Source: Candidatus Hydrogenedentota bacterium
GTDB taxonomy: Bacteria > Hydrogenedentota > Hydrogenedentia > Hydrogenedentales > JAEUWI01
Assembly: GCA_016791475.1 (NCBI GenBank)
Contig: JAEUWI010000038.1
Coordinates: 1 to 64,000 of the forward strand
Direction: 5' to 3'
DNA length: 64,000 nucleotides
Positions 17,560 through 27,549 of this stretch are shown here, piece by piece. How positions within the stretch are numbered: the stretch's first letter is position 1; each line of letters starts with the position of its first letter. The notes beneath the pieces are model-generated. The model did not search any database. It worked only from the letters and a program-made list of their open reading frames with translations, and was not told the origin of the DNA. The position numbers and the translations under genes were made by a program.

Positions 17560-20184
17560 ATGGCTACAGGCACCACCTATCCCAACGCCGGCAGGCATAT
17601 TCTGATTGCGGAGGACAGCCCGACCCAGGCGGTCAAACTCCAGTTTCTCCTCGAACAGGCAGGCTTCGTCGCCGACGTTTCACGCAATGGCGAGGAAGCG
17701 CTGGCCAGGGCCCAGGCCAACCGGCCCGACCTGCTCATTACCGATATCATCATGCCCAGGATGAACGGCTACGAACTGGCCCGCAGTTTCCGCCAGGATC
17801 CCGAGCTGAGCCAGGTGCCGATCATCCTCCTCACGACCCTCTCCGATCCCCATGACATTATTCTGGGCCTGGAATGCGGGGCGGACAACTTCATACGAAA
17901 ACCCTACAGCGACGACTACCTCCTGCAGCGCGTCAGCTACATCCTCACAAACAAGGCGCTGCGACAAAGCGAAAAGGTCCAGATGGGCATCCAGATCGAC
18001 CTGAGCGGGCAGCGGCACTTCATCACGGCGGAGCGCCAGCAGATCTTCGACCTTCTCATCTCCACCTACGAGGAGGCCGTCCAGCTCAACAAGAGCCTCG
18101 AACTCTCAAATCAGTCCCTGAACGGACTCTTCCGCGTCGCGGAAGGCTTGAACCAGTGTACCCTGGAAGCCGATGTCCTCGTTCGTGTCCTCGAACGCGT
18201 CCTGGAGCTCCCCGCCGTCGCCGCGGGGTGGATTTACGCCTGCGATCCCCCGCGCGACCTCCATGTCGCCGCCGTAAAGGGCAATGACACCGTCTTCCAG
18301 CAGCCCGGCGGAAAGAACGGGGGATGTGAATGCCGGCGGCGCTTCCTCGCCGGCGCCTGGGATCAGAACGCCGGCGATCTTCATTGCGAAACCCTGCTCC
18401 ATTGCGCCGTGCCCAACTTCTCCGCGCGGGCCCAGGCCTCAATCCCCCTCTGGGTGGGTACCCAGCCCGCGGCTATCCTGAATCTCGTCAACGCGTCGGG
18501 GCACCCCTTCACGGAGGAGGAACTCCAAGTCTTCCACGGCGTGGGACACCAGGCCGGGCTGGCCCTGGAGCGGGCCCGACTCCACGGCCAACTCGAGCAA
18601 TTGGTCGAACAGCGCACGAAGGAACTGCGGGAGAAGACCACCCTCCTCGATCATCTACTCTCGGCCAGTCCGACCAACATCTATGCGATGGCCTACCGGG
18701 ACGGCGAATTCGTGCCCACCTGGGTCAGTGAGAATCTTGAGAGCATCACGGGTTGGCCCTCGGCGGAAGGCCTCCGGCCAAACTGGCTCGCCCTTGTGGC
18801 GCACCCCGACGAACGGGATACCATCGCGGAGGGGGAGGCCCGCCTCTTGCGCGAGGATTATGTCTCTCTGGAGTACCGAATCCGCCACAAGGCGGGCCAC
18901 TATATGTGGATCCACGACGAGCGGCGACTTCTGCGCGGCGCGGATGAGGCCCCGAGAGAAGTCGTCGGCTCGCGCATCGACATCAGCGCGCGCAAGAACG
19001 CGGAGGAGGCCCTGAAGCGCACCGAGGAACTCCTGTACCAGGCCCAGAAGCTGGAGTCCATCGGCAGCCTCGCCGGGGGCATCGCCCACGACATGAACAA
19101 CGTGCTCGCCGCCGTTTGCGGCTTCACGGAAATGGTGCTCAACGATATCGGCCCGGACAGCCCGTACCATCGCGACTTGAGCTATGTGCTCACCGCGGGA
19201 AACCACGGCGCCAAACTCATTTCCCAGATTCTGGCCTTCAGCCGCAAGCAGATCCTGCGACCCGAGGTTCTCAATCTCAATGAAGTCGTACTCGATTTCA
19301 CCGGGATGATCCGCCGCCTGCTGGGCGAGAGTGTTGAAATTGTCAACGCCCTGAACCCCGACCTCCATGCCGTGTACGCCGACGCCGTTCAGGTCGAGCA
19401 GGTCATTCTGAACCTCGTCATCAACGCCCGCGACGCCATGCCCGATGGCGGCACTCTCACGATCGAAACGGCGGATGTGGAACTGGACGCGACCTACGCC
19501 CGGCACCACCCCAATGTGGCGCCCGGCCCCCATGTCATGCTGGCGGTAAGCGATACCGGCACCGGTATGGACGCCGAGACGCGGCAGAAAATCTTCGAGC
19601 CTTTCTTCACCACCAAGGAAGTGGGGCGCGGCACGGGCCTGGGCCTCGCCACCGTGTACGGAATCGTCAAGCAGCACAACGGCAGCATCTGGGTCTACAG
19701 CGAACCCGGACAGGGCTCGACCTTCAAAGTCTATTTCCCCGCCGCGCTCGAAGCCGCCACCGGCAACTCACCAATCCAGGCGGTTCCCGAGTCGCTCAAG
19801 GGTACCGAGCGAATTCTGGTCGTCGAAGACGACGAAATCGTCCGGCAGTTGATCGTGGAAACGCTCCAGGCGGAAGGTTACAAGATCACCAGTGCTCCCC
19901 TTCCCCAGAAGGCCATTGACATTTTCGCCGCCGCCCAGCCTCCCTTCGATCTGCTGGTGACCGACGTGATCCTTCCCGGAATGAACGGAAAGGAACTTTA
20001 TCTCCACCTGCGGACCGGCGCCCCCGATCTCAAAGTACTCTATGTGTCGGGATACACGCGCGATGTCATCAGCAGGCATGGCCTGCTGGAGAAGGGTATC
20101 CTTCACTTGCAAAAGCCCTTCACGATTCGCGGGCTGCTCGTCGCCGTCCGAGACGCCCTGAATGCCCCATCACACCCGGAATAA
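17560..20184 (+). CDS. Hybrid histidine kinase: REC-GAF-PAS-HisKA-HATPase-REC
   Basis: Cytoplasmic signalling protein of 874 residues with no membrane segment. Receiver 1 (about 8-125) has Asp62 in [14 protein letters not shown] coiled linker and GAF-like domain (about 185-345) lead into a PAS domain (about 365-485, ending in a PAC-like [20 protein letters not shown]). HisKA carries His510 in [14 protein letters not shown]; the HATPase has [17 protein letters not shown] and [20 protein letters not shown]. Receiver 2 (about 752-870) has Asp802 in [13 protein letters not shown]. It is 20 bp downstream of cheB and is probably the output of the cluster: the first receiver could take phosphate from CheA and gate the attached kinase. 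A response regulator with a GGDEF domain (WspR) holds this place in Wsp systems; none is seen here. Confidence 0.93.
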   Translation: MATGTTYPNAGRHILIAEDSPTQAVKLQFLLEQAGFVADVSRNGEEALARAQANRPDLLITDIIMPRMNGYELARSFRQDPELSQVPIILLTTLSDPHDIILGLECGADNFIRKPYSDDYLLQRVSYILTNKALRQSEKVQMGIQIDLSGQRHFITAERQQIFDLLISTYEEAVQLNKSLELSNQSLNGLFRVAEGLNQCTLEADVLVRVLERVLELPAVAAGWIYACDPPRDLHVAAVKGNDTVFQQPGGKNGGCECRRRFLAGAWDQNAGDLHCETLLHCAVPNFSARAQASIPLWVGTQPAAILNLVNASGHPFTEEELQVFHGVGHQAGLALERARLHGQLEQLVEQRTKELREKTTLLDHLLSASPTNIYAMAYRDGEFVPTWVSENLESITGWPSAEGLRPNWLALVAHPDERDTIAEGEARLLREDYVSLEYRIRHKAGHYMWIHDERRLLRGADEAPREVVGSRIDISARKNAEEALKRTEELLYQAQKLESIGSLAGGIAHDMNNVLAAVCGFTEMVLNDIGPDSPYHRDLSYVLTAGNHGAKLISQILAFSRKQILRPEVLNLNEVVLDFTGMIRRLLGESVEIVNALNPDLHAVYADAVQVEQVILNLVINARDAMPDGGTLTIETADVELDATYARHHPNVAPGPHVMLAVSDTGTGMDAETRQKIFEPFFTTKEVGRGTGLGLATVYGIVKQHNGSIWVYSEPGQGSTFKVYFPAALEAATGNSPIQAVPESLKGTERILVVEDDEIVRQLIVETLQAEGYKITSAPLPQKAIDIFAAAQPPFDLLVTDVILPGMNGKELYLHLRTGAPDLKVLYVSGYTRDVISRHGLLEKGILHLQKPFTIRGLLVAVRDALNAPSHPE

Positions 20185-20222
20185 ACGCGAGGCAAGGTTC
20201 AAGTCGCGCAGGGGAACCTGTG

Positions 20223-20270
20223 AAAAAGGGTCCAATGGGCGGGCGCTAACGCCATCAACCCATTGGACCC
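20223..20270 (-). terminator. Intrinsic terminator between convergent genes
   Basis: Perfect 12-bp stem GGGTCCAATGGG (20228-20239) / CCCATTGGACCC (20259-20270) with a 19-nt loop. On the minus strand it is followed by TTTTT (A-run at 20223-20227), so it serves the DUF4139 gene directly; it may also end the chemosensory transcript. Confidence 0.9.
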
Positions 20271-20298
20271 GGAGAACCGCGCGAGCCCTTAGTCCAGG

Positions 20299-21771
20299 CT
20301 AAAACCGGACCTGCGCCTGGTAGGTCAGTTCCACCTCGCCATCGACCGGCACCGGGATCGTAAACACCGCCGTCTGGGCATCTTTCTTCACGTGGGGGTG
20401 GGATGCCTCGAGTATCTTCCAGTCGCCGGGAATACTCTCCACGACGTCCACCGTAACAGCCGTGTCCTTGTGATTGCGCAGCACGATCTTATAGCTGGAC
20501 TGGTGAACATTCACGCCCACCACGTTGAAATCGGTCTGGGTGCGCTCGCCCATCACATCGAAGGCATTGCCCAGGCGCAGGGTAATCTCCTCATCCTTCG
20601 GCGTGTGCTTCACGTTGTCTTCGCCGGTGAACTGGAGCATGCCGGACGAATCCTCCTGATAGACCCGCATGACGCCCGCGGGCAGGGGCATGCCGAGCTT
20701 GTTCGCCTCTTCGTTCTTCAGTTTCAGCGTCACGCTGATATGCTCCGGCTGCGAGGGAGTGGGCTGGGTGTAGTAGTGGCCAGGCCCGCGAAACTCATAG
20801 ACCTTGGTCACGGCGGCGCCGTCCGCCCGAAGCAGACTCACTTGCTTGGTCTGGTTCTGCTTGATGGTGGTGCGGCGCGGCAGGGTATAGAGGTGATACT
20901 CGCCAAAGGCCTCCTGCTGCATCGGCGCGGCGGCGTCGAAGGCCACCATCTCCATCGCGCCCGCTTTGGCCATCATGGGCATCGGGGCATTCTGCACCAC
21001 ATTCACGTCGCCCGCCACCAGCTTCAACTGGGCATTCGTGTATTGGGCCCCCGATTCATTGGTCAGCGTTACCCAGCCTTCCAGGTCGATCGTCTCTTCG
21101 TCCTTCGACAGGGTCGCCACGTAGTCGGCCTTCCACGACACGCCGTTGGTGAGATAGGTCACTTCGACCTCGTGATCGGTGCCGCCGTTGTTCAACAGCC
21201 AGATCAGCGACGGCTTGGCGATGAGCTCCTCGGGAATCTCCGGAAGCACGACGGAGCCGGGGTGGCCCAGATAGATGTCATCGTTGATCTGGTAGACCGG
21301 GCCGTCGTTGTTGCTGAGCAGCGTCGCCGTCTCTTCGATGAAGGAAAGGTCGTTGGACTTGTTGATCAGCCGCACGTTTTTGCCCACGTACTTGTTCAGC
21401 AGCGAAGCCTGGGTCATCAGATCGTATTCGTAGTTCTGTTCCAGGATTTGAAGTCCGCCAGGATTGGAGACCGACTTCAGGCTCACCGTCTCCGGCATGA
21501 TCTGCGCCGCCACATCCATGAATTTCAGGGTCATTTCACCGGGCAGCAGCTTGATCGTCCGCCGATCGCGCACCAGGGCGCGATTCGTGTTGTAGGCCGT
21601 AAGGGCCACGTCGGTCTGATCGGCCAGGGTGGACTCGCCCGGACTCGCCGATTCCTTCAGTGGATCGGCCAGCTTCAGCGCCGGCTTGTCCCCTTTCGCG
21701 CCTTCCTGGGCCGGGCACATGGCGGGCAGCGCCAGGGCGGCAATCACGACAACTGAAAGCAGCTTATGCAT
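20299..21771 (-). CDS. DUF4139 domain-containing exported protein
   Basis: A 490-residue protein with a Sec signal peptide (MHKLLSVVVIAALALPAMCPAQ) and a DUF4139-type body: an N-terminal segment VALTAYNTNRALVRDRRTI, central SLIWLLNNGGTDHEVEVTYLT followed by VSWKADYVATL, and a C-terminal immunoglobulin-like part ending in VDGEVELTYQAQVRF. The family occurs widely in diderm bacteria and its function is unknown. It follows the GH42-like gene on the same strand after 174 bp and is closed by an intrinsic terminator. The signal-peptide cysteine lacks a good lipobox context. Confidence 0.85.
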   Translation of the reverse strand: MHKLLSVVVIAALALPAMCPAQEGAKGDKPALKLADPLKESASPGESTLADQTDVALTAYNTNRALVRDRRTIKLLPGEMTLKFMDVAAQIMPETVSLKSVSNPGGLQILEQNYEYDLMTQASLLNKYVGKNVRLINKSNDLSFIEETATLLSNNDGPVYQINDDIYLGHPGSVVLPEIPEELIAKPSLIWLLNNGGTDHEVEVTYLTNGVSWKADYVATLSKDEETIDLEGWVTLTNESGAQYTNAQLKLVAGDVNVVQNAPMPMMAKAGAMEMVAFDAAAPMQQEAFGEYHLYTLPRRTTIKQNQTKQVSLLRADGAAVTKVYEFRGPGHYYTQPTPSQPEHISVTLKLKNEEANKLGMPLPAGVMRVYQEDSSGMLQFTGEDNVKHTPKDEEITLRLGNAFDVMGERTQTDFNVVGVNVHQSSYKIVLRNHKDTAVTVDVVESIPGDWKILEASHPHVKKDAQTAVFTIPVPVDGEVELTYQAQVRF

Positions 21772-21945
21772 TGGGAAACTCCTTCTTCGGTACGCGGAAC
21801 GAGGTCCGCGATGGTTTTCACTGCCGGATCGCGCGCATTGGACGCGGCGACCTGATCATGCGCCTTTAGACACCGGAAATGAAGCCCGGTTCGAAGAAAG
21901 TCGGATCGAAACACGCCAGGGGGGTACTTCTCCACCGCCGGGGTT

Positions 21946-24486
21946 TCAGCCGCCAACACCCGCCGACGCCGTAACGGTCATTTCCAGGTTTTCCGGCGCC
22001 AGCTTGAGCAATCGCGGCACCAGCGGCTCCAGCGTGGTGGGAAACTCCACATCCTGGCCCTGAATCAAGTCGCGGCCCCGCGATACCTGGGTCGCCAGCG
22101 TGACGTAAACCGGCTCCTTGCGCAGATTGATGATGTACAGATAGGCGCTGCCCTCATGCACCACATACCGCGTTTTCACCCCCTCCACGGGGTAACCCTG
22201 CGCCGTGATCGCCCTCGGGATCTGGGGGAGCGCGCCGAGCACGGTGGCGGCATCCATCGCATGAAGGTATTCGGTCGGTAGATTCAATCCGCGAACGAGT
22301 ACCGTATTCCCCGTGTTCCGGATCAGGTCGCCCCGGGAGAATCCCCGCTCATTGTAGGGAATCGGCGCGCCCGTGCGCGCGACCGTGCCGCCCGCCTCCA
22401 CAAACGCGCTGATCTTCTGAAAGGCGCCGTCGCCGAGGGCCGGCGTGTTGGGAATCACCAGGATCTTCAGGTCGTCCAGCGCGCCGTTGACGCATTGCGC
22501 CTCGGTAATGAAACGGACGTTGTAGCCGCCAAAGGCCGCGCCGTCGTAGGCATTGATGGCCGATTCGAGATGGGGTTCGCCATCGTCAAACACCTTGGAG
22601 GCCGAGCTGAACAGAATGCCCACGTCCGTGGGCGCATTCTGAAAAGCGCGCACGATGGGGGCGAGCCGGTTGACATCCAGCGCGGCCGTGGCGAAGCCCT
22701 CCAGGGCTTCGGGCTGCTGGAACAACAGGGAATCCATGGGAACCGTGGCGCCGTTCAGGCCGGACATGGCCCCCTCCCATATCGCCGAATGGGCAAAGCG
22801 GAACCCGCGCTCACCGGTCTGTCCCGCACTCAACGTCAGCACTTTGTTCAGGTTGAACACGGGCTGTCCGGGCTGGAACGACTTGAGCAGGGTGTAGTAC
22901 GCCGAAGCCTTGGGGTAGCCCATGGCATAGATCGGGTCCTCGGCCGCCACTTCGCCGCTGCATGCCGCGATCTGAAGCGACTCGGCAAGGCGCTCGCGGT
23001 TCACGCCGTAGCGCGTTTCGCCCTTGGCGAACACCACGTCGGTCATGGTCGCCGCCAGGGGTGTACCGGGCAGTTGAGCGCCCACCAGATTTCGGGCCCA
23101 GTCGAAATAGGCGTTGCCCAGGCTCTGGTGATAGGTCTGCCAGTCAAACTGATAGGGGCGATGGGCCTGATAGGTATCCAGCGGATCCGTGCTCCAAAGG
23201 GTGATATCCTCCAGAACCGCAAGATGGGCCCGCCACGACCGATTGAGCGTCAACCGATCGGGATAATTGGAACGGATGAACTCCAGGAAACCGTCCCGAA
23301 TGTCAAGCCCGGAAAAATGAAAATGCGGATCGCTGGCGAGGCTCACCCCCGCCACCATGGGCTGCCCCTTCAGAACTGGAAGCACCTGACCAAGATAGGC
23401 CTGCCAGTCCTCGCGAACTTCGGGCCGAGCAATGTCCACGTACCCCTCATGCTTCACATCGGGGTGGCTCGCAAGAAACTCCGGCGTGAGTTGCTCCGGC
23501 GCCAACTGCACCATCAGGCTCACGTTCTGCGCCACCGCCGCGTCCAGCACATCCCGCAACCGGCCGAGTTGGTCCGCCGGATTCTGAACGGTACCCGGCT
23601 TTTCCTCGCGACCCAGCGTCAGCGAGGCGGCGTTGAACTGATAGCGGCGCAGTGAAGCCAGCGCCTCGCTGTCCAGCGCCGGCAACGCCCCGCCAAACAG
23701 GAAGACCGGCGTCCCCTGCGCGGAAAATCCGCCGTTCTCAATGGCAATCCCGTTGAGCGCGGGATGGACCGCGGCCGGTAAACGCTCGGGCGCCGCCGCA
23801 CCGAAGACCAGTCCGCCATGTATGGCGTCCAGCCGCAGCGTCACGAAGCGGAGGCGCTGCTCCAGCGATTCCCACTCGCCCTTCTGGCCGTTTTCTTCCG
23901 CCTTCCGCAAGACATCCCCCGCGATGCTGGCCTTCAGCCGCAGATAGGGCAGACTTCCCTCGCTGCTGTCGGTCTTGTCCAGGGCCTTCTCCAGGGCATC
24001 GAGACGCGCCCGCGAGGCCCCGAGCAGCTCCAGAAGCTTCACACCATTGACTTTACGCAGTATGATCGTGTGAGACGGCTGGTCCAGAAGCTGGGGATGG
24101 GAGAGATAGATTCGGGCCTTGTAGGTCCCCAGGGGCAGGGCGGTCGCGTCGAACACGATCCGGCACTCCGTGGCGCCCGCCAGCACATTTAGACCCTGCT
24201 CGCCCGAACTCATCACCGTTCCCGCACTGTCCGTCACCTCCAACGCCACACGGGTGTTGTTGTATCCCAGGGTGCTCCGCACAGCCCCTGTGAAATGAAT
24301 AATTTGACCGGCCCCGTCGTCTGCTGACCGTGTAACTTCGAGCGACAGATGGCGCGCCGGAACCGCCGGTTCGGGTGTGGCCCAGACCCAGGTCTGGTCG
24401 GCGCCTTCCTGCCCCGGCGCCTTAAGCGCGACGGTCAGGGCGAGGATGGAAAGGCCGAGGGCCAGCGTGAACACGGAATTCTTCAT
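21946..24486 (-). CDS. GH42-like (beta-galactosidase-fold) exported protein, catalytic residues doubtful
   Basis: An 846-residue secreted protein. Signal peptide MKNSVFTLALGLSILALTVAL; an N-terminal beta-sandwich and helical segment (about 30-260); a TIM-barrel resembling glycoside hydrolase family 42 (about 265-640, with the family-like order FLEFIRSNYPDRLTLNRSW ... WQTYHQSLGNAYFDWAR); then a beta-galactosidase trimerisation-like Rossmann domain (about 645-760, VGILFSSASKVFDD ... FGGYNVRFITEAQ) and a C-terminal beta domain. Where GH42 enzymes have the Asn-Glu acid/base pair this protein reads LASDPHFH, and the usual nucleophile segment reads VFNLNKVLTL, so both catalytic glutamates seem missing. 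The ATG at 24486 is preceded by AAGGA at a normal distance; the frame stays open upstream without coding features. Confidence 0.75.
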   Translation of the reverse strand: MKNSVFTLALGLSILALTVALKAPGQEGADQTWVWATPEPAVPARHLSLEVTRSADDGAGQIIHFTGAVRSTLGYNNTRVALEVTDSAGTVMSSGEQGLNVLAGATECRIVFDATALPLGTYKARIYLSHPQLLDQPSHTIILRKVNGVKLLELLGASRARLDALEKALDKTDSSEGSLPYLRLKASIAGDVLRKAEENGQKGEWESLEQRLRFVTLRLDAIHGGLVFGAAAPERLPAAVHPALNGIAIENGGFSAQGTPVFLFGGALPALDSEALASLRRYQFNAASLTLGREEKPGTVQNPADQLGRLRDVLDAAVAQNVSLMVQLAPEQLTPEFLASHPDVKHEGYVDIARPEVREDWQAYLGQVLPVLKGQPMVAGVSLASDPHFHFSGLDIRDGFLEFIRSNYPDRLTLNRSWRAHLAVLEDITLWSTDPLDTYQAHRPYQFDWQTYHQSLGNAYFDWARNLVGAQLPGTPLAATMTDVVFAKGETRYGVNRERLAESLQIAACSGEVAAEDPIYAMGYPKASAYYTLLKSFQPGQPVFNLNKVLTLSAGQTGERGFRFAHSAIWEGAMSGLNGATVPMDSLLFQQPEALEGFATAALDVNRLAPIVRAFQNAPTDVGILFSSASKVFDDGEPHLESAINAYDGAAFGGYNVRFITEAQCVNGALDDLKILVIPNTPALGDGAFQKISAFVEAGGTVARTGAPIPYNERGFSRGDLIRNTGNTVLVRGLNLPTEYLHAMDAATVLGALPQIPRAITAQGYPVEGVKTRYVVHEGSAYLYIINLRKEPVYVTLATQVSRGRDLIQGQDVEFPTTLEPLVPRLLKLAPENLEMTVTASAGVGG

Positions 24487-24979
24487 GGGTGCTATCCTTA
24501 CCCCCCGGATCGGGGCGAAAATCCTGCTGTTTGAGCCCCGGTATAGTACCCGCCGCGGCAAGAATGATGCAACGAGTGAACGATTCCGCGCTCGCCCGCG
24601 TTGACGGCGGGAGCGCGCCGCAACCCGTGGTCCGCCAACCCGGCTCTGGAATCGCCCCACGGGGGTGTCACAAGGCCCCCCCTCGGTGGTATTATTGATT
24701 CAGGAGAGCGCAAGGCGTAGGCTGGGTGCTCGCGTCCCGCATGCGCCGAAAAGAAAACCGGTTTTCAGGAAACTTTTTCGCGTTACGGGGCATGAAGTAC
24801 ACCAGTGGCCCGGGCCTACCGGTGCGGGTAGCCCAGGAGGCTACCCCACAAGGGCCGGGGCGTGGCGGGTATTTAATTGACACAAAAAGGACGTGAAGCG
24901 TACCATTAGTACGTTTTAGAACGATAACAACCCCCGAGCGCGTGGCTGTACTGCATCGCCGGGTAGAAAGCGTTCCAAA
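24487..24979. other. Divergent intergenic region without a gene
   Basis: About 490 bp between the GH42-like gene (minus) and the secretin operon (plus). A hairpin GGGTAGCC-CAGGA-GGCTACCC is at 24826-24846. Otherwise nothing recognisable; promoters for both directions are expected here but none stands out. Confidence 0.5.
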
Positions 24980-25378
24980 ATGGGACTTCGTACATACACG
25001 AACTGGTTGCTGTGCTTGACCGCCATTGCCGTTGGGGCTACGGCGTGGGGGCTTTCCATACCTCCCGAGCAACAGGATCTGCAGAAAATCTTCTATGGCG
25101 TGCCGGAAAAATTCGAAAAGCCGGCCCGGGTTAACTATCAGGAAATTGTGAAGGCCACCCCGGAATATTCGTCCATCAAGAAGAAGAAAATTGTCAGCGG
25201 TTCGGCCAAGTACTGGATTCTAATCAGCAAAGCCAGCGAACGAGCCCAGCAACTGATCAAGGAGGTGGGCGAGGAATCGACCTACGACCTGATCGTCGCG
25301 GATGGTTACCTGGAAACGATGGAACCCGCGATTCCCGCCGACGACATAACCGAACTGGTTCTAGAGAAGCTCAAGTAG
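24980..25378 (+). CDS. Small exported protein of unknown function
   Basis: A 132-residue protein I do not recognise. It has a hydrophobic N-terminus (YTNWLLCLTAIAVGATAWGL) that could be a signal peptide or membrane anchor, followed by a charged, lysine-rich soluble part containing KKKKIVSGSAKYWILISKAS and a helical C-terminus (ITELVLEKLK). The distribution looks like a small periplasmic alpha/beta domain. No strong ribosome binding site is visible. It lies 25 bp upstream of the TPR lipoprotein gene and is probably the first gene of the secretin operon. Confidence 0.7.
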   Translation: MGLRTYTNWLLCLTAIAVGATAWGLSIPPEQQDLQKIFYGVPEKFEKPARVNYQEIVKATPEYSSIKKKKIVSGSAKYWILISKASERAQQLIKEVGEESTYDLIVADGYLETMEPAIPADDITELVLEKLK

Positions 25379-25403
25379 TAACGCATTTGCTGGCCTGCCC
25401 ATC

Positions 25404-26414
25404 ATGAAGACCGTGCTTCGCACCCCGGGGGATCAATCCGTCTGTCTCCTCGCGGTGATATCTGCGGGACTGGTTGCGATTTCAGGCTGCCAGATTGCGG
25501 GCCCTCAGAGCCTGCGGGATGGACGAGGCCCCTACGCGCTGGAGCGAACGGCGGTCAACAGCCTTACCGCGGACCAAGAGTTGGCCCAGGCCCGCCGAAT
25601 GCTCGACTCGGGTGAGCATTCTCGGGTGATCCCCCGCCTCACCGCCATCGCCGCGCAAAATCCCGGCACCGACGCGGGTACGGAGGCGCTCTATCTGCTC
25701 GGGCTGACCTACTACAAGATTGAAGGCATCTACTACGCCGAGGACTATTTCCGAAAGTACGTCGCCGCCGCCCCGGAAGGCGAATTTGCTCCGTTGTGCC
25801 GCGAGTACTTGCGCGGGATAGAGGGCGCGCGTGCGCGGAAGGGAAGCGCTCGCTCGGCCCTGGAAGCGCGCGTGGCGCGGTATGATGGCGTCTCCGCCCC
25901 CGAAGAACTCGCGGCCAATCTGGAACTGGCCGACACCTACTGGCAGGATGGCGACTTTGAAAAGGCGTCGGCGGTTTACGCGAAAGTGTTTCGGGTCTGG
26001 CCGTCGCTGAAGGATGACGCCCTCCTCCGACAGCGGATGGAGCCGGCTCCCGGCGGCGGATACGTTGTCCTCACGCCGGAAGAGGTGACGCGGCGCGAGG
26101 CGGCGGCGGCCCCGCTGGCCGTGTTCAACGTTCAGTCGTTCCGCAGCGGCCAGTTTCGCGCGGATCACTACGGCTATCAGGAAGAGTATTATAATGTGGC
26201 CGGTCAGACGGTCAACCGGGGCGATCAGCTCCTGCTGGACGCATCGGTGACCGTGACCATCTTCGGAATCGCGGGCCAGGTCTACGATACGCAGACGGTT
26301 CAACTGGGCCGTCTGAAACCCGGCGAGGTGCGCGCGTTCAGCGTGCGTTTCAGCCATTTTGACAATATCGCCAACGTGCATCGACACGAGTGTACGGTCG
26401 CCTATTCGCAGTAA
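25404..26414 (+). CDS. TPR-containing lipoprotein
   Basis: A 336-residue protein with a lipoprotein signal: hydrophobic core CLLAVISAGLVA followed by the lipobox ISGC at about residues 26-29. After it come tetratricopeptide-like helices (ADQELAQARRMLDSGEHSRV, TEALYLLGLTYYKIEGIYYAE, LELADTYWQDGDFEKASAVYAKVF). The last about 100 residues form a beta-sandwich-like domain (FGIAGQVYDTQTVQLGRLKPGEVRAFSVRF) of the kind seen in FxLYD/DUF1425-type small lipoprotein domains. TPR lipoproteins often escort secretins to the outer membrane (pilotins), and two secretin-core genes follow 7 bp and 1.1 kb later, so a pilotin-like role is a reasonable inference. Confidence 0.82.
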   Translation: MKTVLRTPGDQSVCLLAVISAGLVAISGCQIAGPQSLRDGRGPYALERTAVNSLTADQELAQARRMLDSGEHSRVIPRLTAIAAQNPGTDAGTEALYLLGLTYYKIEGIYYAEDYFRKYVAAAPEGEFAPLCREYLRGIEGARARKGSARSALEARVARYDGVSAPEELAANLELADTYWQDGDFEKASAVYAKVFRVWPSLKDDALLRQRMEPAPGGGYVVLTPEEVTRREAAAAPLAVFNVQSFRSGQFRADHYGYQEEYYNVAGQTVNRGDQLLLDASVTVTIFGIAGQVYDTQTVQLGRLKPGEVRAFSVRFSHFDNIANVHRHECTVAYSQ

Positions 26415-26421
26415 GGATCCC

Positions 26422-27549
26422 ATGCGCGCACAACTCATCATAGCGGCCCTGCTTCTGGCCATGCCTGGCGTGCCGGTGGCGGCCCAGGCCCCCCAGCAGG
26501 TTCAGGTCTCGGTGAAAGTCATCGAGTTCCAGACGAGCAAAGATGTGGAAACGGGACTCAGCGCCTATTTCAAGCAGCGCACCGAGCCCCAGCCCTATGG
26601 CCGCGCGGACAGCGGCGTGGGCAGTATTTCCTCTTCGGATATCACCTTCCCCACCAGCACCACGAGCGGCATCACCGTATTTCTCGACCGCCTGGTCACC
26701 AAGTACGGCGACATCGAGGTGGTCCTTCAGGGCCTCGTGGAGCAGGGGCGGGCTTTCATCCTTTCCCAGCCCACCGCCCTGGTACCCGTCGCCCCGGCCA
26801 ACGACGCTATCCCGACCATCATCAAGACTGCCCAGCAGATCCCCTACGAGGACAAGCAGGTATTTGTCTATACACCGGTGTCCATCACGGCCTTCAAAGA
26901 CACGGGGGTATCCCTGACGATTCAGGCGCTCGCCGTGGTGGATGACGACGCCGACCCCAATACACGAGGCGACACGTACATCCGCCTGAACCTGATCGCG
27001 ACCGTCAAAGAAGAGGGCCAGCGCATTACCGTGGCGCTGGACGAAAACAGTTCGTCGGGTGGCCTGCTTGGCGATTCGAACAACGCCATCCAGGTACCCG
27101 AGTTCGTCAGCCGCGAAATAAAGACGGAAGTATGGGTGCGCCATGGGCAGGTCCTCATGCTGGGCGGCCTCTACCGCGACACCGACGAGAAGGACTTGTC
27201 CACCCTGCCCTGGCTCTCCCAGGGCGACCGCTTCATGAACGGGCTGATTCAACGTGTCGTACCCTTCGCGGTGGAACCCGTGCCCCTCAGCAGCAGCATT
27301 GGCAACAACAAGACTTCCGACGCGCGCCGTGAACTGGCCTTCCTGATCAAGGCCGATGTGCCCGCGCTCATATACGACGAGACCACCGCTTCCGAAGAGA
27401 AAGAGAGTTTCATGACGCGCCCGACCGAAGTGGTCACCGGCGTGCTCAGGGGCCTCACCCAGATACCTCAGGGGATTGCGGAAGGGGTGACCGGCGAAAA
27501 CCTGGACGAGGATATTTCGACGGGGCTTCAGGAGGATGAAAAGGAATGA
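26422..27549 (+). CDS. Secretin-domain protein A (GspD/PilQ-like core)
   Basis: A 375-residue exported protein with signal peptide MRAQLIIAALLLAMPGVPVAAQA. It begins with the secretin-core opening QQVQVSVKVIEFQTSKD and carries the later beta-barrel hallmarks ITVFLDRLVTKYGDIEVVLQGLVEQGRAFILSQPTA (the 'double' short-sheet motif before the lip) and EVWVRHGQVLMLGGLYRD (the VxxGxxxxLGGL motif). N0-N3 ring domains are absent. A C-terminal acidic tail follows (ENLDEDISTGLQEDEKE). The ATG at 26422 has TAAGGA upstream and gives the signal peptide. It overlaps the next gene by 4 bp. Secretins form outer-membrane gates; no other type II, III or IV pilus part is in the window. Confidence 0.82.
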   Translation: MRAQLIIAALLLAMPGVPVAAQAPQQVQVSVKVIEFQTSKDVETGLSAYFKQRTEPQPYGRADSGVGSISSSDITFPTSTTSGITVFLDRLVTKYGDIEVVLQGLVEQGRAFILSQPTALVPVAPANDAIPTIIKTAQQIPYEDKQVFVYTPVSITAFKDTGVSLTIQALAVVDDDADPNTRGDTYIRLNLIATVKEEGQRITVALDENSSSGGLLGDSNNAIQVPEFVSREIKTEVWVRHGQVLMLGGLYRDTDEKDLSTLPWLSQGDRFMNGLIQRVVPFAVEPVPLSSSIGNNKTSDARRELAFLIKADVPALIYDETTASEEKESFMTRPTEVVTGVLRGLTQIPQGIAEGVTGENLDEDISTGLQEDEKE

